Assembly: GCA_965215765.1 (NCBI GenBank)
Contig: OZ244118.1
Location: 434,001-498,000, forward strand
DNA length: 64,000 nucleotides
Source of the DNA: G965212025 sp965215765
GTDB taxonomy: Bacteria; Pseudomonadota; Gammaproteobacteria; Poriferisulfidales; Oxydemutatoraceae
Direction of reading: 5' to 3'
A model generated the notes under the pieces. That model worked only from the letters and a program-made list of their open reading frames with translations, searched no databases and had not been told where the DNA came from. Positions 54,856 through 63,668 of the stretch are shown piece by piece (positions within the stretch are counted from its first letter, which is position 1; every line of letters starts with the position of its first letter). A program made the position numbers and the translations under genes.

Positions 54856-55908
54856 ATGTTGTTTTCGCTTGGTGCTTCACGGGGAGGTGTTTGCTTCGGA
54901 GTTCTCCGTGTCGTCCCCGCGCTTGTTCTGGTGGCTTTCCTTGCCGGGTGTGAGGCGGATGATCCGGTCGTGTTTGGTGGTGAGACCATGGGAACGACTT
55001 GGTCAATCGCGATCGCTGACCCGCTTTCTGAACGACAGAACGCTGAGCTGAGAGAAAAAACGGAGGAGTTGCTCGAAGGTGTCAATCAGAGTATGTCCAA
55101 CTGGCTGGCTGATTCTGAAATTAGCCGCATTAACGATTCCACGAGTGACGATTGGCAGCCTGTGTCGCCGGGGATGGCCACGGTGTTGGCCGAATCTTTG
55201 GAAGCGCATCGTTTCAGCAAGGGCTATTTCGACATCACGGTTTCTCCATTGGTGCGCCTTTGGGGGTTTGGTCCTGAGCCGAGTGGCGTGACCTCTCCAA
55301 ATGAACAGGAGGTTCGCGCAGTTCTTCCTGATGTCGGGAGCGAAAAATTACAGCTACGCCTGCAGCCACCGGCTCTGCGCAAGAGCAACCCGAAGTTGCA
55401 ACTCGACTTGTCAGCCATTGCCAAAGGTTATGCGGTTGACGTTTTGTCCGAACACCTGCATTCTTTGGGCTTTGATAATTTTATGGTGGAGATTGGTGGC
55501 GACTTGCGAGTTTCCGGACAGAATCAGGAAGGTGCACCCTGGCACATCGGGCTGGAAAAACCGGCTGCCGGTGAGCGGGCGGTATCCTTGGCCATTGCCT
55601 TGAAAAGCGGGGGAGTGGCCAGCTCGGGTGGCTATCGCAACTTCGTGGAAGCGAACGGGGAACGATACGCGCACGGCATAGACCCGCACAGCGGTCGACC
55701 GACAGTTCACGACACCGTTATGGTGACAGTCGTTGCCGACACTGCGATGTGGGCGGATGCCATGGCGACCGCCTTTTATGTCATGGGAAGTGAAAAAGGT
55801 TTGCAGCTTGCCGCTCGGGAAAAAGTGGCAGCCGCATTTTTTATCCAGGAAAACGAAGCACTGCGTAGCGTATTCAGCGACGCTTTCAAGCCTCTTTTGG
55901 TGCAGTGA
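54856..55908 (+). CDS. apbE: FAD:protein FMN transferase
   Basis: Attaches FMN covalently to Thr/Ser of target proteins such as NqrB, NqrC or RnfG, in the periplasm. The 350-residue lipoprotein has lipobox AFLAGC. GGETMGTTWSI opens the domain, SNWLADSEISRIN, LDLSAIAKGYAVD and MVEIGGDLRVSG are ApbE blocks, and YAHGIDPHSGRPT and ADTAMWADAMATAFYVMG form the FAD/metal site. AAGAAGG lies just before the ATG. It overlaps nqrM as GTGA, so the pair probably matures an Na+-NQR encoded outside this window. Confidence 0.95.
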   Translation: MLFSLGASRGGVCFGVLRVVPALVLVAFLAGCEADDPVVFGGETMGTTWSIAIADPLSERQNAELREKTEELLEGVNQSMSNWLADSEISRINDSTSDDWQPVSPGMATVLAESLEAHRFSKGYFDITVSPLVRLWGFGPEPSGVTSPNEQEVRAVLPDVGSEKLQLRLQPPALRKSNPKLQLDLSAIAKGYAVDVLSEHLHSLGFDNFMVEIGGDLRVSGQNQEGAPWHIGLEKPAAGERAVSLAIALKSGGVASSGGYRNFVEANGERYAHGIDPHSGRPTVHDTVMVTVVADTAMWADAMATAFYVMGSEKGLQLAAREKVAAAFFIQENEALRSVFSDAFKPLLVQ

Positions 55909-56090
55909 TTATTATCGTGCTGACTTTCGTCGTGATGCTGGCGGCAGCATCGCTTATGATGATCGGAATTTTGCGCGGCAGGAAGCTGAAAGGCAGCTGC
56001 GGCGGACTCAACTGCGCTAGCTGCAAAAGCGTTAACGCATGTCAGAACAAAGTAGCCAAACCGGCAATTGATATAAGGGAGGAACCTTAA
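55905..56090 (+). CDS. nqrM: Na+-NQR maturation protein NqrM
   Basis: A 61-residue protein with one membrane helix (LTFVVMLAAASLMMIGIL) and the cysteine motif CGGLNCASCK followed by another Cys. This is the DUF539/NqrM pattern needed to insert the Fe centre of NqrD/NqrE. It starts with GTG overlapping the apbE stop by 4 bases. Confidence 0.9.
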   Translation: MIIIVLTFVVMLAAASLMMIGILRGRKLKGSCGGLNCASCKSVNACQNKVAKPAIDIREEP

Positions 56091-56091
56091 A

Positions 56092-56943
56092 ATGACGTAT
56101 AAAACCACAATATCTGCAGAAACTCTGCAACAGCACCAGAACGACCCGGACTGGATCGTGTTTGATTGCCGCTTTGTCCTCGGTTCTCCCGAGGCAGGAA
56201 GAGCGGCGTATCAGGAATGCCACATTCCCGGGGCACGTTTCATGGACATGGACACCGACCTGTCTGCCTCACCTGGGCCTGCCGATGGCCGCCATCCTTT
56301 GCCGGATCTGCAAACGTTCATCGGGAAGCTTCGGGAGTGGGGAGTCAATAACCATTCACAGCTTGTGTTCTACGATGGTGACAAAGGTCCGTTCGCATCA
56401 CGTGGCTGGTGGACCATGCAGTGGCTGGGACATGAAAATGCAGCTGTGCTTGAAGGCGGCTTGGCGGGCTGGAAGGACGCAGGATACCCGGTCAGCACGG
56501 ATGACCCGGTGTGCAGCCCAGGTTTGTTTTCTGGCACCCCCAATCCGGATATGGTCGTCAATGTACAGGAAGTGGATGGAATGCTGCGCGAAGATCGCGT
56601 GTCGCTTTTGGATGCACGGCCAAACCCACGCTATAAGGGGGAAGGTGAGAATATAGACCCTTATGGTGGCCACATTCCCGGCTCGCTGAGTTTCTTCTGG
56701 GGAGGGAACCTTGACGAGAACAACCGCTTTCTTTCGCCTGAGGCTTTGCACCAACGCTTTGCCCCGCTGGCCGAAAAGGAAATTGTGCATTCCTGTGGTT
56801 CGGGAGTGACGGCGTGCCACAACGTGCTGGCAATGGAAATCGCCGGCTTTTCGCGGCCAAGGCTTTATGTGGGTTCCTGGAGTGAGTGGATTCGCTCCGA
56901 GGAAAGGCCGAGAGCAAGCGGAAGCGAACCCGGGAAGGTATAA
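56092..56943 (+). CDS. sseA: Sulfurtransferase (3-mercaptopyruvate/thiosulfate type)
   Basis: A two-domain rhodanese of 283 residues. VFDCRFVLGSPEAGRAAYQE and HIPGARFMDMDTDLS open the inactive first domain. The second contains LLDARPNPRYKGEGE, HIPGSLSFFWG and the active loop HSCGSGVTAC with the catalytic Cys; the CGSGVTA form is typical of SseA-like mercaptopyruvate sulfurtransferases. AGGGAGG precedes ATG 56092. It lies one base after nqrM and overlaps the NUDIX gene. Confidence 0.9.
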   Translation: MTYKTTISAETLQQHQNDPDWIVFDCRFVLGSPEAGRAAYQECHIPGARFMDMDTDLSASPGPADGRHPLPDLQTFIGKLREWGVNNHSQLVFYDGDKGPFASRGWWTMQWLGHENAAVLEGGLAGWKDAGYPVSTDDPVCSPGLFSGTPNPDMVVNVQEVDGMLREDRVSLLDARPNPRYKGEGENIDPYGGHIPGSLSFFWGGNLDENNRFLSPEALHQRFAPLAEKEIVHSCGSGVTACHNVLAMEIAGFSRPRLYVGSWSEWIRSEERPRASGSEPGKV

Positions 56944-57548
56944 CCCGGGCGACGGCAGCACCGGCAGCACTTGAGGTTTTGAACTACTGTAGTGCCTGCG
57001 GTTCGCCACGCATAAAGGAATGTGTGCCGGAAGGAGACAACCGGGCACGTGATGTTTGCCAGGCATGTGGAAAAGTCTTTTACCAGAACCCGAAAGTAGT
57101 GGCCGGATGCATTTTGCACTGGCAAAATAAAATTCTTCTGTGCCGGCGCTCCATCGAGCCGCGAGCGAATTACTGGACTGTTCCGGCCGGCTTTATGGAA
57201 AACCATGAATCAATCCAGGAGGCCGCTGCCCGTGAAGCATGGGAAGAAGCACGAGCGAAGTCGTCAAACCTCGCCTTGCATGGCATTTACGCCTTGAAAC
57301 ACGTGAGCCAGGTTTATGTGCTCTATCACGGTAGTCTTGACGGCGGGCATGCGGAGAAGGGGAACGAAACCCACGAAGTGAAACTTTGCGAGGAAAGTGA
57401 AATTCCGTGGGACAGGATGGCTTTTCGGGTGGTCACCGAAGGGCTGAAAGACTTCCTGGCGGATCGCAAGGAGCAACGCTTTCAGTTGCACCAAGGTGAA
57501 TTAAGTCGAAACGCAAAAAATGAATTGTTGTACGCGGTAACTACCTGA
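56886..57548 (+). CDS. NUDIX hydrolase with N-terminal zinc ribbon
   Basis: The zinc ribbon has CSACGSP (about residue 35) and CQACGKVF. It is followed by a NUDIX domain: GFMENHESIQEAAAREAWEE is the box, with the final Gly position replaced (EEARA). Such proteins hydrolyse nucleoside-diphosphate compounds, often NADH or ADP-ribose. The GTG at 56886 gives 220 residues and overlaps sseA by 58 bases; a TTG at 56979 directly before NYCSACG is a possible alternative. A damaged copy of its 3' segment lies at 58210-58290. Confidence 0.85.
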   Translation: MDSLRGKAESKRKRTREGITRATAAPAALEVLNYCSACGSPRIKECVPEGDNRARDVCQACGKVFYQNPKVVAGCILHWQNKILLCRRSIEPRANYWTVPAGFMENHESIQEAAAREAWEEARAKSSNLALHGIYALKHVSQVYVLYHGSLDGGHAEKGNETHEVKLCEESEIPWDRMAFRVVTEGLKDFLADRKEQRFQLHQGELSRNAKNELLYAVTT

Positions 57549-57599
57549 ACAGGCGCGAGTGCCTGGGAGGTATGACTTGCCGCACCGAATGGAGACGCT

Positions 57600-58058
57600 A
57601 TGAAAAAAGCAGCTTTTTTGAAACCACGCCCGCCAGGGATGTTTGTACTTGCCCTGACTGCCCTGACGCTGACTTTGCTGGTTGCCGGTGCTAGTGCTGC
57701 GGCAACAGCAGCCACAGCTGGCACCGTCCACCATGAAATACCAAGCCTGAAAGGTGTCTGGAAAGGAATGAACTACACCTTGTCCGACCTCAAAGGCTTC
57801 AAGGAATGGGAAAAGACCATACACATTACCGAGCAAAAGGATCGCCGATTCCGCGGGCACTTCGATTACTCCGAAGGACGCAAGAATTTTTTCGGTATTG
57901 TCTTCAACGACAACAGGACCATGCTGTGGGTGTCAAGCACCAGCAAAGGACTCAGCCCCGGCAGGCTTCTTGATGATGACACGATGGATGTGTGCTACGT
58001 GGAGTCAGGAAAGGAAGCGACGGTTGGGTGTACTTTGTTTAAAAGACAGAAGAAATAG
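57600..58058 (+). CDS. Small exported protein of unknown function
   Basis: 152 residues with an N-terminal signal or anchor (FVLALTALTLTLLVAGASAA). The mature part contains LKGVWKGMNYTLSDLKG and FRGHFDYSEGRKNFFGIVF, and ends CYVESGKEATVGCTLFKRQKK, with two Cys that could pair. It resembles a small lipocalin-like barrel, but I do not recognise a family. GGAGACGCT precedes the ATG. A degenerate paralogue follows at 58393. Confidence 0.7.
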   Translation: MKKAAFLKPRPPGMFVLALTALTLTLLVAGASAAATAATAGTVHHEIPSLKGVWKGMNYTLSDLKGFKEWEKTIHITEQKDRRFRGHFDYSEGRKNFFGIVFNDNRTMLWVSSTSKGLSPGRLLDDDTMDVCYVESGKEATVGCTLFKRQKK

Positions 58059-58392
58059 CTGGCTCGAAAGGTGGTGTGTGGGGCGGGGGCTGTGAGTTGA
58101 GTTCATGAGCTAGGTTTTGGGTTTGTGCCATGGTAATTTCGATGGCGGTGACGAAGGGCAATGGCTGAAGCCAGGAGAGTCGCGAAGTTTTACGTGGGGA
58201 GTAAAATTCGGTGGAACAGGATGGCTTTTCGGGTGGTCGCCGAAGGGCGGAAGGACTTCCTGCTGTGCGCAAAGAGCAACGCTTCCATTTGCATTCGGGT
58301 AAATGAAGTCGTACTATGGCGCGTATGTGGCAACCCCTTGAACGGCCACGGGTACTTGGGAGGTATGGCTTGCCGCACTGAATGGAGGTGCT
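58059..58392. repeat. Decayed duplicate of the NUDIX 3' end and following spacer
   Basis: Bases 58210-58290 repeat the NUDIX segment encoding RMAFRVV and KDFL, with substitutions and small indels. Bases 58340-58392 repeat the spacer before the exported-protein gene (GGGAGGTATGxCTTGCCGCA). No intact gene is present. Confidence 0.8.
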
Positions 58393-58719
58393 ATGGAAAA
58401 AGCAACTTTTTTGAAGCCCCGCTTGTTAGGGGCAATTGCACTGGTTTTGACCCTGCCAAAGACAGTTACCAATGTTGCCAGCACCACAGGTCACCGTTGC
58501 GGCCTGCGTTTAAAAGACGCCCAGAAAAGAACAAATGACATCATGCCTTGTATAAAGAAATTAAAAAAACGGGAAAGCACCATGCATGGCACCGGGGATC
58601 GTCAATTCAGCAACCACTCCCGTTACAGCGGAGAGTTAAAGGGTTTTTTTAGTAACGCTTTTACAGGCTCAGAGAACGCGCGAACTCAACAAAGACTAAA
58701 GGGGGCAAAAGTCAAATGA
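58393..58719 (+). pseudogene. Degenerate paralogue of the small exported protein
   Basis: 108 codons starting MEKATFLKPRLLGAIALVL, like the gene at 57600. The middle is deleted and the rest aligns weakly (GDRQFSNHSRYSGELKGFF against KDRRFRGHFDYSEGRKNFF). The C-terminal Cys pair is gone. It overlaps the Sel1 gene start by 4 bases, so it may still be translated and drive coupling to that gene. I call it a decaying duplicate, with a small chance that it is functional. Confidence 0.6.
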
Positions 58720-61625
58720 AAAAATTGGTGTTACTTACATTTATTTTACTTCTCAGTGCAGAGATATCTTATAGCCAATCTGACTACGAGCAAACTATAA
58801 AATCTGCGTACAAAGGCAATGTGGCGGCTCAATATAATTTAGGAGAAATATATTATTTCGGAGAAGGAGTTGCTCAGGATTATGAACAGGCAGTTTATTG
58901 GTTCAGAAAAGCTGCAGACCAAGGGGATGGGCATGCTCAATATAATTTAGGCGAAATGTATGAACGTGGAAAAGGAGTTGCCAAGGATGATAAGCAGGCA
59001 GTTTATTGGTACAAAAAAGCTGCATACCAAGGGCACGAGACAGCCCAAAATAACTTAGGATTCATGTATGATCATGGAAAAGGAGTTGCCAAAGATTATA
59101 AACAGGCAGTTTATTGGTTCAGAAAAGCTGCAGACCAAGGGAATACGTATGCCCAACGTAACTTGGGTTTGATGTATCAATATGGAAAAGACGTTGCCAA
59201 GGATTATGAACAGGCGGTTTATTGGTACAGAAAGGCTGCAGTCTTGGGGGAACCAGAAGCTCAAGAAAATTTGGGCTTTATGTATCAATATGGAAAAGGC
59301 GTTACCAAGGATGATAAGCAGGCAGTTTATTGGTACAAAAAAGCTGCAAACCAAGAGAATGCACATGCTCAAAATAATTTAGGTGGAATGTATGAAGAAG
59401 GAAAAGGGATTGCCAAGAGTGAACAACAGGCGGATTCTTGGTATAAAAAATCTGTGAATTGGTTTAATAAAGAAGCAATCCAAAATGATGCGCATGCTCA
59501 AACGCATTTAGGCAAAGCGTATGAAGAAGGAAAAGGCGTTGACAAGGATTATAATCAGGCACTTGATTGGTACAGAAAAGCTGCAGACCAAGGGTATGAG
59601 GGTGCACAATATAATTTAGGTGAAATGTATGAAAAAGGAAAAGGCGTTGGGAAGGACAATAAACAGGCAGTTAGTTGGTATAAAAAAGCTGCAGACCAAG
59701 GGTATGTGAAAGCTCAATATAATTTGGGTGAAATGTATCGCAATGGAGAATGCGATGCCAAGGATGATGAACAGGCAAGTTATTGGTACAGAAAAGCTGC
59801 AGACCAAGAGTATGAGGATGCTCAATATAATTTAGGTGAAATGTATCGTAATGGAGAATGCGTTGCCAAGGATGATGAACAGGCAAGTTATTGGTACAGA
59901 AAAGCTGCGAGCCACGGATATGCGAGAGCTCAATACAGTTTAGGTGAAATGAATGAAGAAGGGAAAGGCGTTGCCGAGGACGATAAGCTGGCAGTTGATT
60001 GGTACAGAAAAGCTGCAGGCCAAGGGTACGAGAAAGCTCAAATGGCTTTAGGCTCTTTGTATCGTTATGGAATCGGTGTCGCTGAGGATTTTGTTCAGGC
60101 ATCTTATTGGTATAGTAAAGCTGTAGACCAAGGGAATGCAAAGGCTCAGGATGCTTTAGATTTGATGTACTGTAATGGAAAAGAAGGTGCCGCGGTTGAC
60201 AAACAAGCAGTTGATTGGTACAGACAGGCTAAAGAACATGGTAACCCTGAAGCTCAATATAATTTAGGTGAAATATATCGTAACGGAGAATGTGTTGCCA
60301 AGGATTATAAACAGGCCGCTGGCTGGTATCAAAAAGCTGCGGATCAAGGGAATGCGAAGGCTCAAGCTAAATTAGGCTTTATGTATGATGCAGAAAAAGG
60401 TGTTGAGAAAGATGATAAACAGGCAGTTTATTGGTATCAAAAAGCTGCGGAACAAGGGTACGCAAATGCTCAAGCGGATCTAGCCTGGATGTATCGTCAT
60501 GGACGTGGAATTGCCCAGGATTATGAACAGGCAGCTTATTGGTACAAAAAAGCAGCAGACCAAGGGCATGTTAAAGCCCAAACCAGATTAGGTGAAATGT
60601 ATAAAGCAGGAAAAGGCGTTGTCAAGGATTATAAAAAGGCATTTTATTGGTATAATGAAGCTGCGGAGAAAAAGTTTGGGCATGGTCAATATCATTTAGG
60701 TGAAATGTATGAAAAAGGAAAAAGCGTTACCAAGAATGATAAACGGGCAGGTGATTTGTACAGCAAAGCTGCAGATTGGTTCAGACAAGTAGAACACCAG
60801 GAGAAAGCTGGAGATCAATATCATTTAGGTGAAATATATAATTATGGGAGAGGTGTTCCCAAAGATTACAAAAAGGCTATTCATTGGTATCAAAAATCTG
60901 CAGTCCAAGGGTATGGCCAAGCTCAAAATAATTTAGGTATAATATATAGAGAGGGAACAGGGGTTCCCAAGGATGCTGAAGAGGCAGTTCAATGGTTCAG
61001 AAAAGCGGCAGATAAAGGGAATAGATTTGCTCAAAATAATTTAGGAGAAATGTATGAAGAAGGTAAAGGAGTTGCCAAGGATAATAAGCAGGCAATTTAT
61101 TGGTACACAAAGGCGGCAGACCAAGGGGATGCTGAAGCTCAAAATAATTTAGGTGAGATGTATCGCAATGGGGAAGAAGTTACCAGAGATGATAAACAAG
61201 CATTTTATTGGTACAGCAAAGCTGCAGACCAAGGGGACGCGTATGGTCAGTCTAATTTAGGCAAAATGTATCGTGACGGGAAAGGAGTTACCAAGGATGA
61301 TGAAAAGGCAGTTTATTGGTTCGAAAAAGCTGCAAACCAAGGGAATCCATACGGTCAATATTACTTAGGCAAAATGTATGATGAAAGAAAAGGCGTTGCC
61401 AAGGATGATAAACAGGCTGTTTATTGGTACAGAAAGGCTAAAGTTCAGTTCATGCAAGAAGCAGAAAAAGGGAATAAGTACGCTCAAAATGAGTTAGGTG
61501 AAATGTATGAAGAAGGGAAAGGAGTTGCCAAGGATAACAAGCAGGCAATTTATTGGTACACAAAGGCAGCAGACCAAGGGCATGAAGACGCAGTGGAAGC
61601 ACTGAAGAAACTAAGAGCGCAATGA
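58716..61625 (+). CDS. Exported Sel1-repeat protein, 969 residues
   Basis: The signal peptide KKLVLLTFILLLSAEISYSQ is followed by about 26 Sel1-like repeats of 36 residues (AQYNLGEMYEKGKGV, KQAVYWYKKAADQG), running almost to the C-terminus. Sel1 repeats form alpha-solenoids that bind proteins; in Legionella and others they act at the host interface. The DNA is much more AT-rich than its neighbours (codons such as AAA, GAT, TAT), which suggests a different origin. A few units are irregular (near residues 245 and 690), with an inserted helix. No enzymatic motif is visible. Confidence 0.92.
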   Translation: MKKLVLLTFILLLSAEISYSQSDYEQTIKSAYKGNVAAQYNLGEIYYFGEGVAQDYEQAVYWFRKAADQGDGHAQYNLGEMYERGKGVAKDDKQAVYWYKKAAYQGHETAQNNLGFMYDHGKGVAKDYKQAVYWFRKAADQGNTYAQRNLGLMYQYGKDVAKDYEQAVYWYRKAAVLGEPEAQENLGFMYQYGKGVTKDDKQAVYWYKKAANQENAHAQNNLGGMYEEGKGIAKSEQQADSWYKKSVNWFNKEAIQNDAHAQTHLGKAYEEGKGVDKDYNQALDWYRKAADQGYEGAQYNLGEMYEKGKGVGKDNKQAVSWYKKAADQGYVKAQYNLGEMYRNGECDAKDDEQASYWYRKAADQEYEDAQYNLGEMYRNGECVAKDDEQASYWYRKAASHGYARAQYSLGEMNEEGKGVAEDDKLAVDWYRKAAGQGYEKAQMALGSLYRYGIGVAEDFVQASYWYSKAVDQGNAKAQDALDLMYCNGKEGAAVDKQAVDWYRQAKEHGNPEAQYNLGEIYRNGECVAKDYKQAAGWYQKAADQGNAKAQAKLGFMYDAEKGVEKDDKQAVYWYQKAAEQGYANAQADLAWMYRHGRGIAQDYEQAAYWYKKAADQGHVKAQTRLGEMYKAGKGVVKDYKKAFYWYNEAAEKKFGHGQYHLGEMYEKGKSVTKNDKRAGDLYSKAADWFRQVEHQEKAGDQYHLGEIYNYGRGVPKDYKKAIHWYQKSAVQGYGQAQNNLGIIYREGTGVPKDAEEAVQWFRKAADKGNRFAQNNLGEMYEEGKGVAKDNKQAIYWYTKAADQGDAEAQNNLGEMYRNGEEVTRDDKQAFYWYSKAADQGDAYGQSNLGKMYRDGKGVTKDDEKAVYWFEKAANQGNPYGQYYLGKMYDERKGVAKDDKQAVYWYRKAKVQFMQEAEKGNKYAQNELGEMYEEGKGVAKDNKQAIYWYTKAADQGHEDAVEALKKLRAQ

Positions 61626-61718
61626 AGACGAGCCCGCTTACCTGCGGGAAAATCACAAACTGCTGACAGACTGAACCCGGGGGCCCGAGCGTTGGGCATA
61701 ATGTATGATGATAGCGGT

Positions 61719-61744
61719 CGGGTTGCTCTGAGCACCCGCCTTTT
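61719..61744 (+). terminator. Rho-independent terminator after the Sel1 gene
   Basis: CGGGT pairs with ACCCG around a GCT-CTG-AGC tip with one bulged T, followed by CCTTTT. It lies 94 bases after the Sel1 stop and before the MFS gene. Confidence 0.45.
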
Positions 61745-61855
61745 CACGAAGCCTTGGTCTCTTACGCCAAGCGACAGCCGTAATTTTCCTCTAGCTAGGA
61801 AGCGCGGCGGGGGGATCGGGCATTGGAACATTCGAAAAACAGGAGTACTTTGCCT

Positions 61856-63550
61856 ATGAGTCGTTTTTTTGCCAAAGAAAGCATTATTGCCAAGCCAGGC
61901 TACAACCGCTGGAAAGTTCCTCCGGCGTCCATCGCTATTCACCTTTGCATTGGCTCCGTTTATGCCTGGAGCATCTATAACCCGGCGCTGACGAGAACCA
62001 TCGGCGTGGTGGGCAGTGCCGCAGACGACTGGAGTCTGGGTGAGGTCGTGTGGATTTTTACCGTTGCCATCGTTTTTCTCGGACTTGCTGCGGCGTTTGC
62101 CGGTCGCTGGCTGGAAACCGTTGGTCCGCGCACGGTAGGCATTGTTGCTGCCTTGTGTTGGGGTGGCGGCTACATTGTCGGCAGTGCCGGCATTGCCACG
62201 CACCAGCTTTGGCTGGTCTATCTCGGTTATGGCGCCATTGGCGGATGCGGGCTGGGGTTGGGCTATGTCTCGCCCGTGAGTACGCTCATTCGCTGGTTTC
62301 CGGACAGGCGGGGGATGGCGACCGGTATGGCCATCATGGGTTTTGGTGGTGGTGCCATCCTGGCAACGCCTCTTAAAGGGTATCTGCTCCGCATGTTTTA
62401 CGAGGCCCCGGAATATCTGGGGGTCGAGTCGGCGGTCAATCTGGTGACCCGGGGTGGGCGTCGTTTCGTGGAAATGGGCAACGAGCTGAAAGAGGTTGTC
62501 GTTGTCGGTGCCAATGAGGTCAGCAAAATGGTGGTTCCTGGCGATCCCGGTGTCTATCTTGTGGGGACTGGTTCCATAGGTGCCTGGCAGACTTTTTTGA
62601 TCATCGGGCTGATTTACTTCGTGATCATGATCATTGCCTCAATGAGTTACCGGGTGCCTGCTCCGGACTGGAAACCGGAAGGCTGGGAGCCGCCGAACAC
62701 CGATGTGGCGAAAAAGAAGATGATCAGTGACAGTCACGTTGACATCGATCAGGCGTTGAAGACTCCTCAGTTTTACCAGCTTTGGATTGTCTTGTGTTTC
62801 AACGTCACAGCCGGAATCGGCGTTATCGGTGTTGCCAAGACCATGATGTCTGACATTTTCGGCACAACTTTGCCGAACATTGTCGATGGTTCCTTTGCGG
62901 CTTTTTACGTGCTAATGATCAGTGTTTTCAACATGATCGGGCGCTTCCTCTGGGCGAGCACGTCGGACTACATCGGGCGCAAGAATACGTACTGGCTGTT
63001 TTTTGTAGGCGGCATCTTGCTGTATCTCTCGATTCCGTATGCGGCGCAGCAGGTAAACGTCAATCCTGCGGTGTTCTGGCTGGTTTTCTTTTATGCCTCC
63101 ACCATGATTATTTTCACTTTCTACGGCGGCGGCTTTGCGACGATTCCGGCCTATCTTGCGGACATTTTTGGCACCCACCACGTCGGCGGCATTCACGGCA
63201 GGTTATTGACAGCCTGGAGCGCGGCAGGGGTGCTTGGACCTTTGGCAATCACGACCCTCAGACAGCACTCTTTGACAGAGTCCATCCATGACTTGGCAGC
63301 GAAAATCAGCCCGGAAAGATTTTTGGAAACCTTTGGAGCGGGAATGGAACAGTTGAACCTGCTGGTCGAGCAGAAGACCGTCACGCTCGCCAAGCTCATG
63401 GAGATCGCTCCGCCCGGCACGATTGACCCGACTGCGAACCTTTACAACACGACCATGTATCTGATGGCTTTTCTGCTTTTGCTGGCGTTGGTATCCAATG
63501 CTTTCATGCGGCCGGTTCATGCTCGGCACCACTTGAAGGACACCTCTTGA
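61856..63550 (+). CDS. OFA-family MFS transporter
   Basis: A 564-residue membrane protein with twelve predicted helices. It begins with RWKVPPASIAIHLCIGSVYAWSIYNP, the oxalate/formate-antiporter family signature given here in part (IGSVYAWSIY). WFPDRRGMATGMAIMGFGGG is the loop after helix 4, and STSDYIGRKNTYWLFF is the second MFS motif A. An extra segment of about 80 residues between helices 6 and 7 (VNLVTRGGRRFVEMGN) is unusual. ATG 61856 has AGGAG 10 bases upstream; the TTG at 61823 has none. The substrate is probably a small mono- or dicarboxylate, not determinable here. Confidence 0.88.
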   Translation: MSRFFAKESIIAKPGYNRWKVPPASIAIHLCIGSVYAWSIYNPALTRTIGVVGSAADDWSLGEVVWIFTVAIVFLGLAAAFAGRWLETVGPRTVGIVAALCWGGGYIVGSAGIATHQLWLVYLGYGAIGGCGLGLGYVSPVSTLIRWFPDRRGMATGMAIMGFGGGAILATPLKGYLLRMFYEAPEYLGVESAVNLVTRGGRRFVEMGNELKEVVVVGANEVSKMVVPGDPGVYLVGTGSIGAWQTFLIIGLIYFVIMIIASMSYRVPAPDWKPEGWEPPNTDVAKKKMISDSHVDIDQALKTPQFYQLWIVLCFNVTAGIGVIGVAKTMMSDIFGTTLPNIVDGSFAAFYVLMISVFNMIGRFLWASTSDYIGRKNTYWLFFVGGILLYLSIPYAAQQVNVNPAVFWLVFFYASTMIIFTFYGGGFATIPAYLADIFGTHHVGGIHGRLLTAWSAAGVLGPLAITTLRQHSLTESIHDLAAKISPERFLETFGAGMEQLNLLVEQKTVTLAKLMEIAPPGTIDPTANLYNTTMYLMAFLLLLALVSNAFMRPVHARHHLKDTS

Positions 63551-63668
63551 AGGACATCTCTTGAGGCCATTTCCTCTGTCGGTGGCAGCAAGGCAGAGGG
63601 GAAGGGTGCAGGATCCAGAATACACAGACTCCACGGGAGCGAACGAACCTTCACTAATTGAAGAGTAG

